From a virus: a stretch of 20,127 nt of DNA. Numbering within the stretch: position 1 is the first letter of the stretch; every line of letters starts with the position of its first letter. The stretch spans positions 1 to 20,127 of the IMG/VR virus record IMGVR_UViG_3300009158_000259, one strand, 5' to 3'. The notes beneath the pieces are model-generated. The model worked only from the letters and a program-made list of their open reading frames with translations, did no database searches and had not been told where the DNA came from. The position numbers and the translations under genes were made by a program. Of this stretch, positions 8,029 through 17,500 are shown in pieces.

Positions 8029-10028
8029 GTAAATTTTTAGACACTCAATTTTCAATTACAGGTATAAAGGATTTTGATATCACATCCGTTTATCAAAAAT
8101 ATGATTTGATTGACTTTGAATATTATACGGGAGACGCCAAAGATCCTAGAAATTTAAGTGGATTATTCGCTTGGTTTAATGTTGATAATCTTAATAACCT
8201 AGAAATTGATGTTTCTGGTAAAGTTTATAAATGGTATAATTCTGCTCCAGGTCATGGGGTGGCTCAAGATTTACATAATACTGAAAACTATATTTGGAAA
8301 AAACCGACATATAATAAAAATAATAATTCAATAGTATTTTCTTCTGATCTTGCTAAATACGAGTATAGTGAATTATATACAACAGGCAATTCCAACCCAG
8401 GAGACACGCATTTTAAAGAATTCGCAGATGTTGATCGTTGTTGGTTCTTGGTCTATGAATTTGAAGACTTAAGAAGAGGAGATTATGGTTACACAATCAT
8501 GCCAAATATATCTGCAATAATTAATACGTTTCATACAGGCGCGTTATCATATGGTTTTATAGGTGCTTCAGGAAATAATGAAATTTATAGTTGGAATTCA
8601 AATGTTCCAAAGTCATCACAACAATTTGTTATTGATGTCAACGCCGCTGCTGAAACCTCACCTAATATTTTAAATTCTGCATTTTCATCCGCTAAATTAA
8701 TTAAAAACAAAAACATTCTATCGGTAATAAAAAATAATACATCTAATAATTTAAGAATTAGGAATAATGGTTTTGAGGTATTAAACACAACTTCTTCGCA
8801 ATGTTTTCCGTCAGGAGCTACGAGTTTAAAGATCGGGGCAGGAGGTAATACTCATTTGACTGATAATCCTTTGTATAATTATGACGCTTCAAATATTTCA
8901 TATTATGAAATTTTAGGTTTTTCTAAAGTTCCTACAAATACAGATATTTTAGCGGTAGAAAAATATTTGTTTGAAAAACATTTCGTTAACGATGATGGTT
9001 TATATATAGCTAAAGAAAATTTTACGGCTTCTAGTTATAATTTTTCTCCAATAAATATAAGCGGATCTGATTATTTAACTAGAGACATAGATTCTATTTT
9101 TAATAAAACTTACGGATGCTCCGCTTCTTTTAGCACAAAAGCTCAAAGAATAAATTATGGTGATGGATATGTGATTAATGTAATACCAAATATAAATAAC
9201 CTTAATTCAGAATTTAATTTATCTTATGACGGTTTGACGGATAAACAGGCTAAATCTTTGATAGGATTTTTTCAAAATACTTTCGAATACACTCCTAAAA
9301 ATATTACAGATTCATACGAAAGCGTAAATATGGAATTGTTTTTTCCATATAAAAATAATGCTAAGATTTATTTTTCTGATTTGCAATATAATTCAGTAGA
9401 AGCTAATTTAAACAAAATAGATATAAAGTGTATTTCTACATACGATTCTAGTTTGGATTATAAAGGGTTTTTAGTTACTGGCAAAAATGTGACTAGTTTA
9501 TTCCAAAATAATAAAAGGCATTTTTATAATGATGTTGTTTATTTCGATTCTAACGCTTCTAGTAATAGAGGGTATTATTGGTTTACAGGAGCAGATAATA
9601 CATTTGTAACTCATACAACAAATCCAACTGGAGTAAATAGTTTATTTACAAGATCTTTTTATTTTAAACCTGATTTAAATTTTGATGTTCCGGTAAATCC
9701 TAAATTTATAAAAACAGAATATGATTCATCCGCTCCTGCTTTTGAAAATTACGGTATAAATAAAACCTGTTTAGAATTCACTTTTAATTATAATAACAGA
9801 AGCGATAAAGAAACAGAGGCTATATTAAAATTTTTAGATTCCAACGCTGGTTTTAAAATCTTTGAAATGAGACTACCAGAACCTTATAATAAATTAATTG
9901 ATTTATATTGTCCAGAATGGAACCACACATATAAATTTAAAAATAACCACGATATGTCTGTAAAATTTATAGAGTTCAAAGGTAAAACTGATTCTGACAT
10001 TTTTTTTAACACATTATTAGTATTATGA
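8025..10028 (+). CDS. Lambda M-like minor tail protein with tandem M-like domains and N-terminal LamG-like domain
   Basis: This 667-aa protein is over six times the length of lambda gpM (about 109 aa), a tail-tip ring protein. Residues about 45-320 look like a LamG/concanavalin-type domain: an opening LFAWFNVDN...GKVYKWYNSA and a closing YYEILGFSKVPTNTDILAVE...YLFEKHF, the usual frame of such domains. Residues about 366-485 begin with QRINYGDGY, the counterpart of gpM's RFGDGY near its N-terminus, followed by an LTDKQAKSLIGFFQN helix. A second M-like unit at about 560-667 has SDKETEAILKFLDSNAGFKIF, an EPY motif and YCPEWNH. These match in order gpM's ESFLEEHGGWKSFLW, PPY and TCAKW. Its position upstream of L fits M. 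It is the best-initiated gene in the operon and overlaps both neighbours by 4 bases (ATGA). The M assignment comes from remembered lambda motifs; the LamG call rests on general pattern. Confidence 0.7.
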   Translation: MSKFLDTQFSITGIKDFDITSVYQKYDLIDFEYYTGDAKDPRNLSGLFAWFNVDNLNNLEIDVSGKVYKWYNSAPGHGVAQDLHNTENYIWKKPTYNKNNNSIVFSSDLAKYEYSELYTTGNSNPGDTHFKEFADVDRCWFLVYEFEDLRRGDYGYTIMPNISAIINTFHTGALSYGFIGASGNNEIYSWNSNVPKSSQQFVIDVNAAAETSPNILNSAFSSAKLIKNKNILSVIKNNTSNNLRIRNNGFEVLNTTSSQCFPSGATSLKIGAGGNTHLTDNPLYNYDASNISYYEILGFSKVPTNTDILAVEKYLFEKHFVNDDGLYIAKENFTASSYNFSPINISGSDYLTRDIDSIFNKTYGCSASFSTKAQRINYGDGYVINVIPNINNLNSEFNLSYDGLTDKQAKSLIGFFQNTFEYTPKNITDSYESVNMELFFPYKNNAKIYFSDLQYNSVEANLNKIDIKCISTYDSSLDYKGFLVTGKNVTSLFQNNKRHFYNDVVYFDSNASSNRGYYWFTGADNTFVTHTTNPTGVNSLFTRSFYFKPDLNFDVPVNPKFIKTEYDSSAPAFENYGINKTCLEFTFNYNNRSDKETEAILKFLDSNAGFKIFEMRLPEPYNKLIDLYCPEWNHTYKFKNNHDMSVKFIEFKGKTDSDIFFNTLLVL

Positions 10029-12649
10029 CATATGTCAATTTAACAGGCAAACTTATTGGCGAGTGTTTAACTGGCTTTGGTATTCATTTGCCTATAACAA
10101 TTATAAATAGTGGTAATTCTGATATTAATTATTTATTTGATATAAAAAACGATTCTGATAAATTGTTTTCGTTTTCTCAACCTTCATTACTAATAAATAA
10201 TGGTGATAGTAAGATTGTAGATATTTTTTATAAACCAAAAGAAGTCGCATCCGCAGTGAATGATGAATGTGATTTTTTAATTTACAGCGAATCGGTTGAA
10301 GATGGCGCTACAGATCCAAGCGGGGTTATTACGATTGAGATTACTGGATCAAGAATAATAAATAATACTGCTGGACATGTAAGAAATTTTGTTGCATTGA
10401 AAAATTATGATTTAAATAAAGGAGTAAATTATGACTTTATTTGGTCACCTCCGACTGGAACTGGAGTCTTAAAAAATTATTTTTTTACAGGATATCAGTT
10501 AGATATTTCTACAATTAATGATTTTTCATCTATAGTATTTGTTACGGGTTTTAATATCGCAGAAAATACAAATAAAAACCCTAGATTCAGTAAGTACTAT
10601 GGTTACGATTCTGAAGAAAAAATAATTAGAAACGTCTCAAATAAAGATTTTACATCTCTAACTTTAGATACAGATTATTACGCTCGTTTATATACATATA
10701 GTGTTGGTAATTCTGGTATAAACATTTACGCTTCTGGTATCGAAAGTTTGAATGATCAGTCCTCTAGCGAAGTGATTAACGGTTTTTCAGGAGCCGCCGC
10801 TACTCGTCCAAACTTGAAATTTGAAAAGAAAGCTTTGAATGTTATTGTTACTCAAGGTAATTATATTAACTATGATTTATATAAAAAAATCTTAGATTCA
10901 AATGCTGGTTCTCCAGATTTAAGTTTTTATTCAGGAATTAACATGTATTTATCTGCTGGTAGCTCTTTCATGTCTAGCGATGAAAATAATTATGCTTTAG
11001 ATTTTAAAAACGGTATTTTTCAAAATTTTTCAGGCGATAACACTTATGGCACAAATATAAATATTTATGTCCCTGAAAGAGTATCTATTATCGGTAATCA
11101 TGGTAAAGGTGGAGATTTGTCTAATGTTATAGCTCTTGATACAGCACAAACCGTTAGAGCTAATCTAAAACCAGTTTTTGATGCTTCTGTTTACTCCACT
11201 ACCAATGGAATGTCAGATAGCAAAAAAGGTGGAAATTCTTTAAATTTTAATAATAAAATTTCAATTAATAACGAAACAACTGTTAGAACAAATATAAATT
11301 ATAATGTTTTTATTCAAAAAACATCGCAAATAAATGCCGGTGGTGGAGGAAATAAGGCTGGTGTAGGATTTTTAGGAGGTGGAAATAAATATATAGGGGT
11401 AGGTTCTGATGGTATAGAAAGAAATATTGCGTTTCCAATAAGAGGATCAAATAATAATCAGAATACATTTTTTTCAGTTAGAGCTGCCCAAAGGACAACA
11501 TTGCAAGATGTTGTTAAATTATATTCACCTAATCCACAATATGGAGAAGATGCTATTGATAATATAATAAAATATACAATAAATGATAATTCTTTTACAA
11601 CGAATTCTGATATTATAGTTTATAATCCTGACTTGCCTGTGCAAGAAAATGTATCAACTATACCTGATTTACAAACAAAATTCGTTAAAATCAATAATAA
11701 TGCGGCAAGCTCTTGCGGTTATTTAGTAAATAAATATTTAAACTCTAATTTAAAAATCAACTTTTATAACGATGCCGTCATAAGCGATTACATTTTTAGA
11801 TGTAATAATTCTGATTTATCAGGTAGTCCGTCGTCGTGGATAGGTAAAAACTCTCAATCAGCAACTATAGTAACTTTAACTGGTGATGGAACATATGTTG
11901 CAGATTTTGAGGGGTTAGGATACAAAGCGATATCTTTGCCTGATACAAAATATTTACAAGGGTTATTTTCTTCGTCTGTTAATTGTACGGATTTTGATTT
12001 ATTTATAGTTGGTTGTTTTAAAGGCTCGTCTTATACGGAGCAAATTTTTAAAATGTTTAATTGGTATAGTTCGCCTACTAACATCAGCAGTAGAAATGTT
12101 CTTTTGCGACCTTTTTTAAAAACAGCTTATAAAGCTTTTTCAAAAGAAAACAACATTTTTAGTTTCTTTTTCTCTTTATTATATAATAGCACGATAGATA
12201 ATAAAAATACGGCTAGTTTTTATCAAGCTGCGAATGATCCAGCTTTAATTAGTTCGTATTTTCAAATTTCTAAACAATTAAACGGTTCTGGTAATTATTA
12301 TCCTTTTATTTTAAATATTCAAAGATCTAATAATAGATATTCAATTTTTATTAATGGAGAAAGATATTGTATGTATGGTTTTACTGACAAAACAAAATAT
12401 TTAAATAATTTAAACAATACCACTCTACAATTGAAAAACGAAGGTGGAACTTTAACTAATTCTTTTTTTGATATTATATTTTATAATAGAACTTTGTATA
12501 ATAATGAAAGATTACAAATGTATAATTCATTAAACAAACAATATTTAAAATTATTTGCTGGAGAAACTGGTTCTTCTTTACTTGTCGATAGTCAGATTCA
12601 ATTGCCAAATATTTTCAATTTAGCTGGTAAAATAAATACACAAACATAA
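10025..12649 (+). CDS. Multidomain tail-tip protein (Ig-like ASH, FN3-like, Gly-rich, LamG-like domains)
   Basis: This 874-aa protein overlaps the M-like gene by an ATGA junction. Residues 1-110 resemble an ASPM/SPD-2/Hydin Ig-like domain (PITIINSGNSDINYLF...LINNGDSKIVDIFYKPKE). About 118-245 is FN3-like, with an FIWSPP strand start and TDYYARLYTYSVGNSG near the end. At about 343-460 there is a glycine-rich part (IGNHGKGGD, GGGGNKAGVGFLGGGNK), similar in flavour to Gly-rich tips of phage adhesins. About 597-855 looks like a LamG/concanavalin domain, ending with FFDIIFYNRTLYNNERLQMYNSLNKQYL. Such proteins are usually adhesins or tip-attached fibres, so a receptor- or glycan-contacting role at the tip is likely. 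No enzyme motif was seen. It lies between the M-like and L genes, which are adjacent in lambda. Domain boundaries are estimates by eye. Confidence 0.6.
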   Translation: MTYVNLTGKLIGECLTGFGIHLPITIINSGNSDINYLFDIKNDSDKLFSFSQPSLLINNGDSKIVDIFYKPKEVASAVNDECDFLIYSESVEDGATDPSGVITIEITGSRIINNTAGHVRNFVALKNYDLNKGVNYDFIWSPPTGTGVLKNYFFTGYQLDISTINDFSSIVFVTGFNIAENTNKNPRFSKYYGYDSEEKIIRNVSNKDFTSLTLDTDYYARLYTYSVGNSGINIYASGIESLNDQSSSEVINGFSGAAATRPNLKFEKKALNVIVTQGNYINYDLYKKILDSNAGSPDLSFYSGINMYLSAGSSFMSSDENNYALDFKNGIFQNFSGDNTYGTNINIYVPERVSIIGNHGKGGDLSNVIALDTAQTVRANLKPVFDASVYSTTNGMSDSKKGGNSLNFNNKISINNETTVRTNINYNVFIQKTSQINAGGGGNKAGVGFLGGGNKYIGVGSDGIERNIAFPIRGSNNNQNTFFSVRAAQRTTLQDVVKLYSPNPQYGEDAIDNIIKYTINDNSFTTNSDIIVYNPDLPVQENVSTIPDLQTKFVKINNNAASSCGYLVNKYLNSNLKINFYNDAVISDYIFRCNNSDLSGSPSSWIGKNSQSATIVTLTGDGTYVADFEGLGYKAISLPDTKYLQGLFSSSVNCTDFDLFIVGCFKGSSYTEQIFKMFNWYSSPTNISSRNVLLRPFLKTAYKAFSKENNIFSFFFSLLYNSTIDNKNTASFYQAANDPALISSYFQISKQLNGSGNYYPFILNIQRSNNRYSIFINGERYCMYGFTDKTKYLNNLNNTTLQLKNEGGTLTNSFFDIIFYNRTLYNNERLQMYNSLNKQYLKLFAGETGSSLLVDSQIQLPNIFNLAGKINTQT

Positions 12650-13689
12650 TGAATACTTTATTTAAACTTAATAATTATGTTGTTATAGATTTGTTTGAAA
12701 TAGAGTTAGAATCTAATGAAGGGTATTTAAGATTTCATGGATCTAAAAATTTTAATAAAAATTTAATTTTTCAAAACAAAGAGTATATTTTTATACCTTG
12801 TGAATTTTCGCAATTTGAAACCACATCAGACGGAAGACAAGGAAGGCCAAAGATAAAAGTAGGCAATATAAATAATTATTTTTCAAGAGTTCTTCAAGAT
12901 AGAGGCGACTTGATTGGAAAAAATTTTAATAGAAAAAAAATATTAGCTAAAGATTTAGACGTAATTAATTTTACTGATGGTAAAAATCCATTTGGAACCT
13001 CTAATTTTAATACTTATATTTCTTTTGATAAATTGATTGTTAGTGCAAAATTAACTGAAAATTTAAATGAAGTGGAGTTAGAGTTGGTTACTAAGGTCGA
13101 TGTTCAAACTTTAACCATTCCAGCAAGAAAGGTGACAAATGACACATGTTCATGGAATTATCGTTGTTATGGTTGTAATTATGGAAATACAAGAACATAT
13201 GCTGGTCCTAATTTAGGCGTAACAATTGGAGGGGGATTTCAAAGTGTTTTAGGAGCGCCGGTTGCGGATGAAAATGATAAAATTTTTGTCAGTACGTATA
13301 ATGAATTTTCTAATAATGGAAATTATAATTTAACCTCTTTAACTTATAAAGCAGAATGGTTGGAAACCACAGTATATAATAAAGCAGATTTTGTTTATTT
13401 GGACGCTTTATTCGATACAAATTTGGAGTCGGAAGAAGCTGTTTTATCTCCATTAAATAAAAATAAAAATTATTTTGTTTGTATTGCAGACGGTGTTCTT
13501 AATAAAAATCCTTTAAAAAATACTGATGTTTGGAAACAGGATAAATGCTCTAAAACTTTACAAGGTTGCAAACTTAGATTTGGAAATAACACTACTAGAG
13601 CTTTTACAGATGGCTTGACATATCTTCCGTTTGGAGCATTTCCAGCAACATTTCCTTATAATAATGAAACTACCAAATCAAATATGTGA
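12649..13689 (+). CDS. L: Tail tip protein L (iron-sulfur type) with CBM5/12-like insertion
   Basis: This 346-aa protein starts in the preceding stop codon (TAATG). It matches lambda gpL in order: VVIDLFEIEL near the N-terminus, FETTSDGRQGRPKIKVGN, then DLIGKNFNRKK, LDVINF, LTIPARKVTNDTCSWNYR, and near the C-terminus DKCSKTLQGCKLRFG and LPFGAFP. Cysteines 167, 176, 300 and 307 are the probable ligands of the Fe-S cluster known in gpL; Cys173 is an extra nearby cysteine. In lambda the two cysteine pairs are roughly 25 residues apart. Here about 120 residues intervene, and part of them (about 225-298: AEWLETTVYNKADFVYL... NYFVCIADGVLNKNP...DVWKQ) looks like a CBM5/12 chitin-binding-type module. 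L joins the M ring to the J hub in the tail tip. Family call secure; the module call is pattern-based. Confidence 0.88.
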   Translation: MNTLFKLNNYVVIDLFEIELESNEGYLRFHGSKNFNKNLIFQNKEYIFIPCEFSQFETTSDGRQGRPKIKVGNINNYFSRVLQDRGDLIGKNFNRKKILAKDLDVINFTDGKNPFGTSNFNTYISFDKLIVSAKLTENLNEVELELVTKVDVQTLTIPARKVTNDTCSWNYRCYGCNYGNTRTYAGPNLGVTIGGGFQSVLGAPVADENDKIFVSTYNEFSNNGNYNLTSLTYKAEWLETTVYNKADFVYLDALFDTNLESEEAVLSPLNKNKNYFVCIADGVLNKNPLKNTDVWKQDKCSKTLQGCKLRFGNNTTRAFTDGLTYLPFGAFPATFPYNNETTKSNM

Positions 13690-14002
13690 GGAAATTAAAA
13701 GATATTGTTTGGATAATAGAACCGTTGAGGTTTGTGGTTTTGTTGTCAAAAAAGATGATTTAATTTCATTTATACCTGTCGATAACAAACACCCAGATAA
13801 GAAATGGTTTTTTTTGATATCTCCAGAAGATTATTTGAAAATAAAAAAAGAATATGTTATATTATATCTATTCCATAGTCATCCTTTAGACGCTTCATTT
13901 TCTAATTTTGATTTAAAATATCAAAAATATCATAATATGAATATGCTATTATATAATGTGGCGGTAGATTTGTTCGAAGAAAAACGTGTAAATATATATT
14001 AA
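13664..14002 (+). CDS. K: Tail assembly protein K, JAB/MPN domain only
   Basis: The 112-aa product from ATG 13664 is preferred. The frame extends to a TTG at 13631, but the added 11 residues are not family-like and would deepen the overlap with L. With ATG the overlap is 26 bases. It is a JAB/MPN (JAMM) metalloprotease-like domain: Glu22 in VEVCGFV as the general base, then HSHPLDASFSNFD, giving zinc ligands His71, His73 and Asp83 with Ser80. Spacing is HxH-x6-SxxD, one residue shorter than the common x7. Lambda gpK is about 200 aa, with a C-terminal NlpC/P60 cell-wall peptidase half that is absent here, as the gene ends soon after the JAB core. K acts with I in tail-tip assembly in lambda. 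Located exactly between L and I, so identity is well supported; proteolytic activity is unproven. Confidence 0.82.
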   Translation: MKLPNQICEEIKRYCLDNRTVEVCGFVVKKDDLISFIPVDNKHPDKKWFFLISPEDYLKIKKEYVILYLFHSHPLDASFSNFDLKYQKYHNMNMLLYNVAVDLFEEKRVNIY

Positions 14003-14003
14003 T

Positions 14004-14573
14004 ATGGTAACCATAAAACTTCATGGTATTTTTGAAGAATTTGTTAAAACAGATTGGCTTTTAAATGTCAAAACTGTTGGAGAAGCTTTTGAAGCTATAG
14101 AGGCTAATAGTAATAAAATGTTAACAGCTTTAGGTAATATGCAAGAATATTTGACGCATTTTATTATATATGTTGATGATAAAATCATGCCTCCAGAATA
14201 TTTAAACTCTCCAATTTTGAACAAAAACTCAAAAATTGAAGTAGTTCCTTTAATGTTAGGAGCTGTTTTTGTTTTTGACGACTTTTTAATTGCTTTAGTT
14301 ATTATGATTATTGCTATGGGTATTCAAATGTTGGTCACTCGTTTAATGTCTCCAAAAGCCGCAAAAGATATAAAAAACAATTCCAGAATGTTTTCTGGCT
14401 ACGAAAACGTTACCAAACGTAATGTAGCTATTCCTATTGGATATGGAAGATTAAAAATTGGAAGTATTGTCATATCTAACGATTTGCAAATAAAAGGAGT
14501 TATAGACAATCCAGCGGGCGGTAATTTAGGTGGTTCATATGGTGGAATAAACAATAATAAGAAGATTAATTAA
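14004..14573 (+). CDS. I: Tail assembly protein I (ubiquitin-like N-terminus, membrane-associated)
   Basis: This 189-aa protein begins one base after the K stop (TAATATG), with no Shine-Dalgarno. Residues 1-85 form a ubiquitin-like/beta-grasp pattern (VTIKLHGIFEEFV...VKTVGEAFEAIEAN...IYVDDKIM...SKIEVVPL). Then comes a strongly hydrophobic stretch at about 88-116 (FLIALVIMIIAMGIQMLV), and a conserved-looking C-terminal part with FSGYENVTKRNVAIPIGYG and KIGSIVISN (about 129-160), a hallmark of the lambda gpI family. In lambda, I (about 223 aa) is needed to build the tip but is not found in mature tails. The Ubl domain next to a JAB gene suggests K recognises or clips I, a pairing often proposed for this family. 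The C-terminus is Gly/Asn-rich. Identity is well supported by motifs and by the L-K-I-J order. Confidence 0.85.
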   Translation: MVTIKLHGIFEEFVKTDWLLNVKTVGEAFEAIEANSNKMLTALGNMQEYLTHFIIYVDDKIMPPEYLNSPILNKNSKIEVVPLMLGAVFVFDDFLIALVIMIIAMGIQMLVTRLMSPKAAKDIKNNSRMFSGYENVTKRNVAIPIGYGRLKIGSIVISNDLQIKGVIDNPAGGNLGGSYGGINNNKKIN

Positions 14574-14581
14574 ACAATAAT

Positions 14582-17500
14582 ATGCTTACTTTTGATATTA
14601 AAAATTTAGCGGACGGCCCCACAACTGAAGAGGGGCAAGGCTTATTGAATTCAAATGGAGTTTCTGCCAACAGCACTGTCGCAACGAATACAAATTCAAA
14701 TTTAAATGCAAGTCAAAGTAGCGCATCACAAACAAACATTAGCGCGGATCAACAAACGAGTGATGTAAAAATTTATTTAAATAAAGATTTATATGGTCCA
14801 ATTAGTTTAGCAGGTAGCCCGTCCGACAGTTCAAGAAATAAAACATTGGATACAGAAAGTTTATACATAAGCTCTGATTTATTATGTGAAGGTCCAATAG
14901 AAGGGTTGGTTGATCCAGATGGATCTACATTAAATTATTTATCTTTGGACTCCAATGTTGCTAATGCGAGTTCTTCATTGGCTTATGGAATGTATTATAA
15001 TGACACTCCTATTAGAGATAAAAAAACTAATTTTTTAAATTTCTCTGCTGCTAACTTTTTCGTTTCTTACGGTCAAGAAATTGATAATTTAAATAGTACA
15101 CCCAGCGCTGTTTATAGTTATAATTCTAGAATATATGATTTAGACATAGATCCAGGAATTACTGAGTTTAAACTTTATCAATTTGATGAAGCTTTATTCA
15201 CAGATTCAACATTAGTCCCTTTACAGCAAAAACTAATAAACGCTAGAAACATATCAAGAAATTTCTCTCATTATGTAAAAAACAAATATACAACAAGAGC
15301 CACAGTAAATATAAAAGTAGATACCTGTTTTTATATTGGTGGAGATGGTAGCACGTTTAGTAATCATGCAAGATTTGTAGTTTGCGTAACTAATTTATTT
15401 ACTAGAACTAGGGTTTACTATTTTTTTCAAGGCTACTTTGTGGTTAAAGGAAGTCCAACTTTAATTCCTATAGAAATTGAATTTGGTAAAAAGAACGATT
15501 TAAAATCGAATAACCCAGAATATATAATTAATATTTATAGTGTAGAAAAAAGACTATCAGCTTCTGATGAAAAAACTAATAATTTTGCAAAAGAGTTTTA
15601 TGTTGATTCTGTAATTGAAAAAGTGGGATATAGATTTTCTTATCCATACTCGGTAGTGTGTGAAAATAAAATAAGTTCTAAACATTTTTCTAATGTTCCG
15701 GTAAGAAGTTTTGATTGTAAATTATTAAAAATAAAAGTTCCTGAAAATTACGATGCTGACGTTCACGAATATATTGGTGATTGGAATGGCTATTTCAGTA
15801 AAACATTAAAATGGACAGATAATCCAGCTTGGATATTTTATGATTTATGTTTAAATAGTAGATACGGTCTTGCTAAAACTTATATAACAGAAAACGATTT
15901 AAATAAATGGGAAATGTTAAAAATATCAAAATTTTGTGATGAATTAGTGATAACCAACTCGGCAACAAAATATAATGCAGATAATTTTAGCTACGATAAT
16001 AAGTTAAAAATAGATGAAAAAAATTATAATGCTATTACGTTTACATGGTCTAAATCTATCAATGAGTTAAGAGATGCATATCCTGAAAATGGTATTTTAT
16101 TTTTATATGATGTTGTAAATGAATCGGAAGAAAATATAAATATAAATTATAAAAAGATCATTTTATCCGCATCTCTTGACGGAACTACCGCTAGATTAAA
16201 GTTGTGTAATGATTTCGGAATGCGAAGATTTATAGAGTCTGATAGTTCAGGAGAATTCTATAAAAATCTACAAGTGTATATAAGTGGCAATCCAGCTATT
16301 TTAAACACAGAGGAAAAAATAAAGTTTTATGCTTTGAGTTATATAAATTCATCTGTTACTAGCGAATATCCTTCTTCTAATACTTCAATAGCGCAGAAAT
16401 TTACTAAATCTAAAATTTTCGATTCAACTTTAAAAATAAAATCAGGAAAATGTGTAGCTAGACAACAAGATTATTATGATTTCTTGGAACCTAGATTTTC
16501 GGCAAATATATATATAAATGAAAATGTAGAGGGTTTGAAAATTCTTTCTGATTTAGCGTCTGTTTTTAGAGGTGTTTTTTATTTTAGAAATGGTCTTTTG
16601 AATTTAACGACAGATGTTAAAAAACCTGTTGTTTACTTGTTTACAAATTCAAACGTAAAAGAAGGAAATTTTACTTATACATCTGCAAACTTAGAAACGT
16701 CTTTTTCTGTTGTTAAAGTGTCTTATTTAGACAAGACTGACAATTTCAAAGATAAAATCATTAATGTTGAAGATAGTTCTTTAATTAAAAAATACGGTTT
16801 GATAGAAAAAGAAATTTTAGGTTTTGGTATAACTTCTAGATATCAAGCAGAAAGAATCGGTAAATGGTTTTTAGCGACAAGTAAATTGGAGTCGCAAACA
16901 GTCTCTTTTAGTACAGGTATAGAAGTAACAAATATAAAAATTGGAGATATAGTCAGAGTTGCTGATGATCTTAAATTTAGTAAATTAGCTTTTGGGCGTG
17001 TGGTGAGTTTAGATTTTAAAAATAATTATATTTATATTGATCGTGAAGTTAATCCAACAGTTTTAGGTAAAAAAATAAAAATCTTTTCTATCGTTGATGA
17101 CGAGCCTTTAGAAACTACGCTAAGTGTTTTTGCTGTTGATAATCCAAATTTAAGATTACAGATTTTTTCTAAATCATTTGTTTCTTGGAATTCGGTTGCT
17201 AAAATTTTATCTTCTGAAGATGGGTCTATTGTTCGCGGTGATAATACTGGTTCAGCAGGTTGGACTAGAAAAGGGTATACAAAACAAAACTTTGTAGATA
17301 ATTGTCAAATCTTTTATAAAGTTACATATCCGTCTACATATTTGGCATGTGGTTTAAGCTCAGTTAATAATATTACTATTGACCAAACTGATATTGATTA
17401 TGCGTTTTATATTTCAGGTGGAGCGTTATATGCTATTGAAAAAGGGCTTTATACGACAGCTAGTCCTTTCAATTTTAATAAAACAATAAATGAAAAATCT

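Noticed and set aside
11338-11402. Glycine-rich codon run (GGTGGTGGAGG...) as a regulatory or recombination repeat
   Set aside because: It is in frame within the 874-aa gene and reads as a glycine-rich protein segment common in phage adhesins; no exact tandem repeat is present.
12120-12200. Hydrophobic Phe-rich stretch in the 874-aa protein as a membrane segment
   Set aside because: NIFSFFFSLLYN is short and lies inside the LamG-like domain, where buried beta strands explain it better.
13631-13663. Upstream TTG start for the K gene
   Set aside because: It would add 11 residues unlike the family and increase overlap with L from 26 to 59 bases. ATG at 13664 gives a K-like N-terminus.
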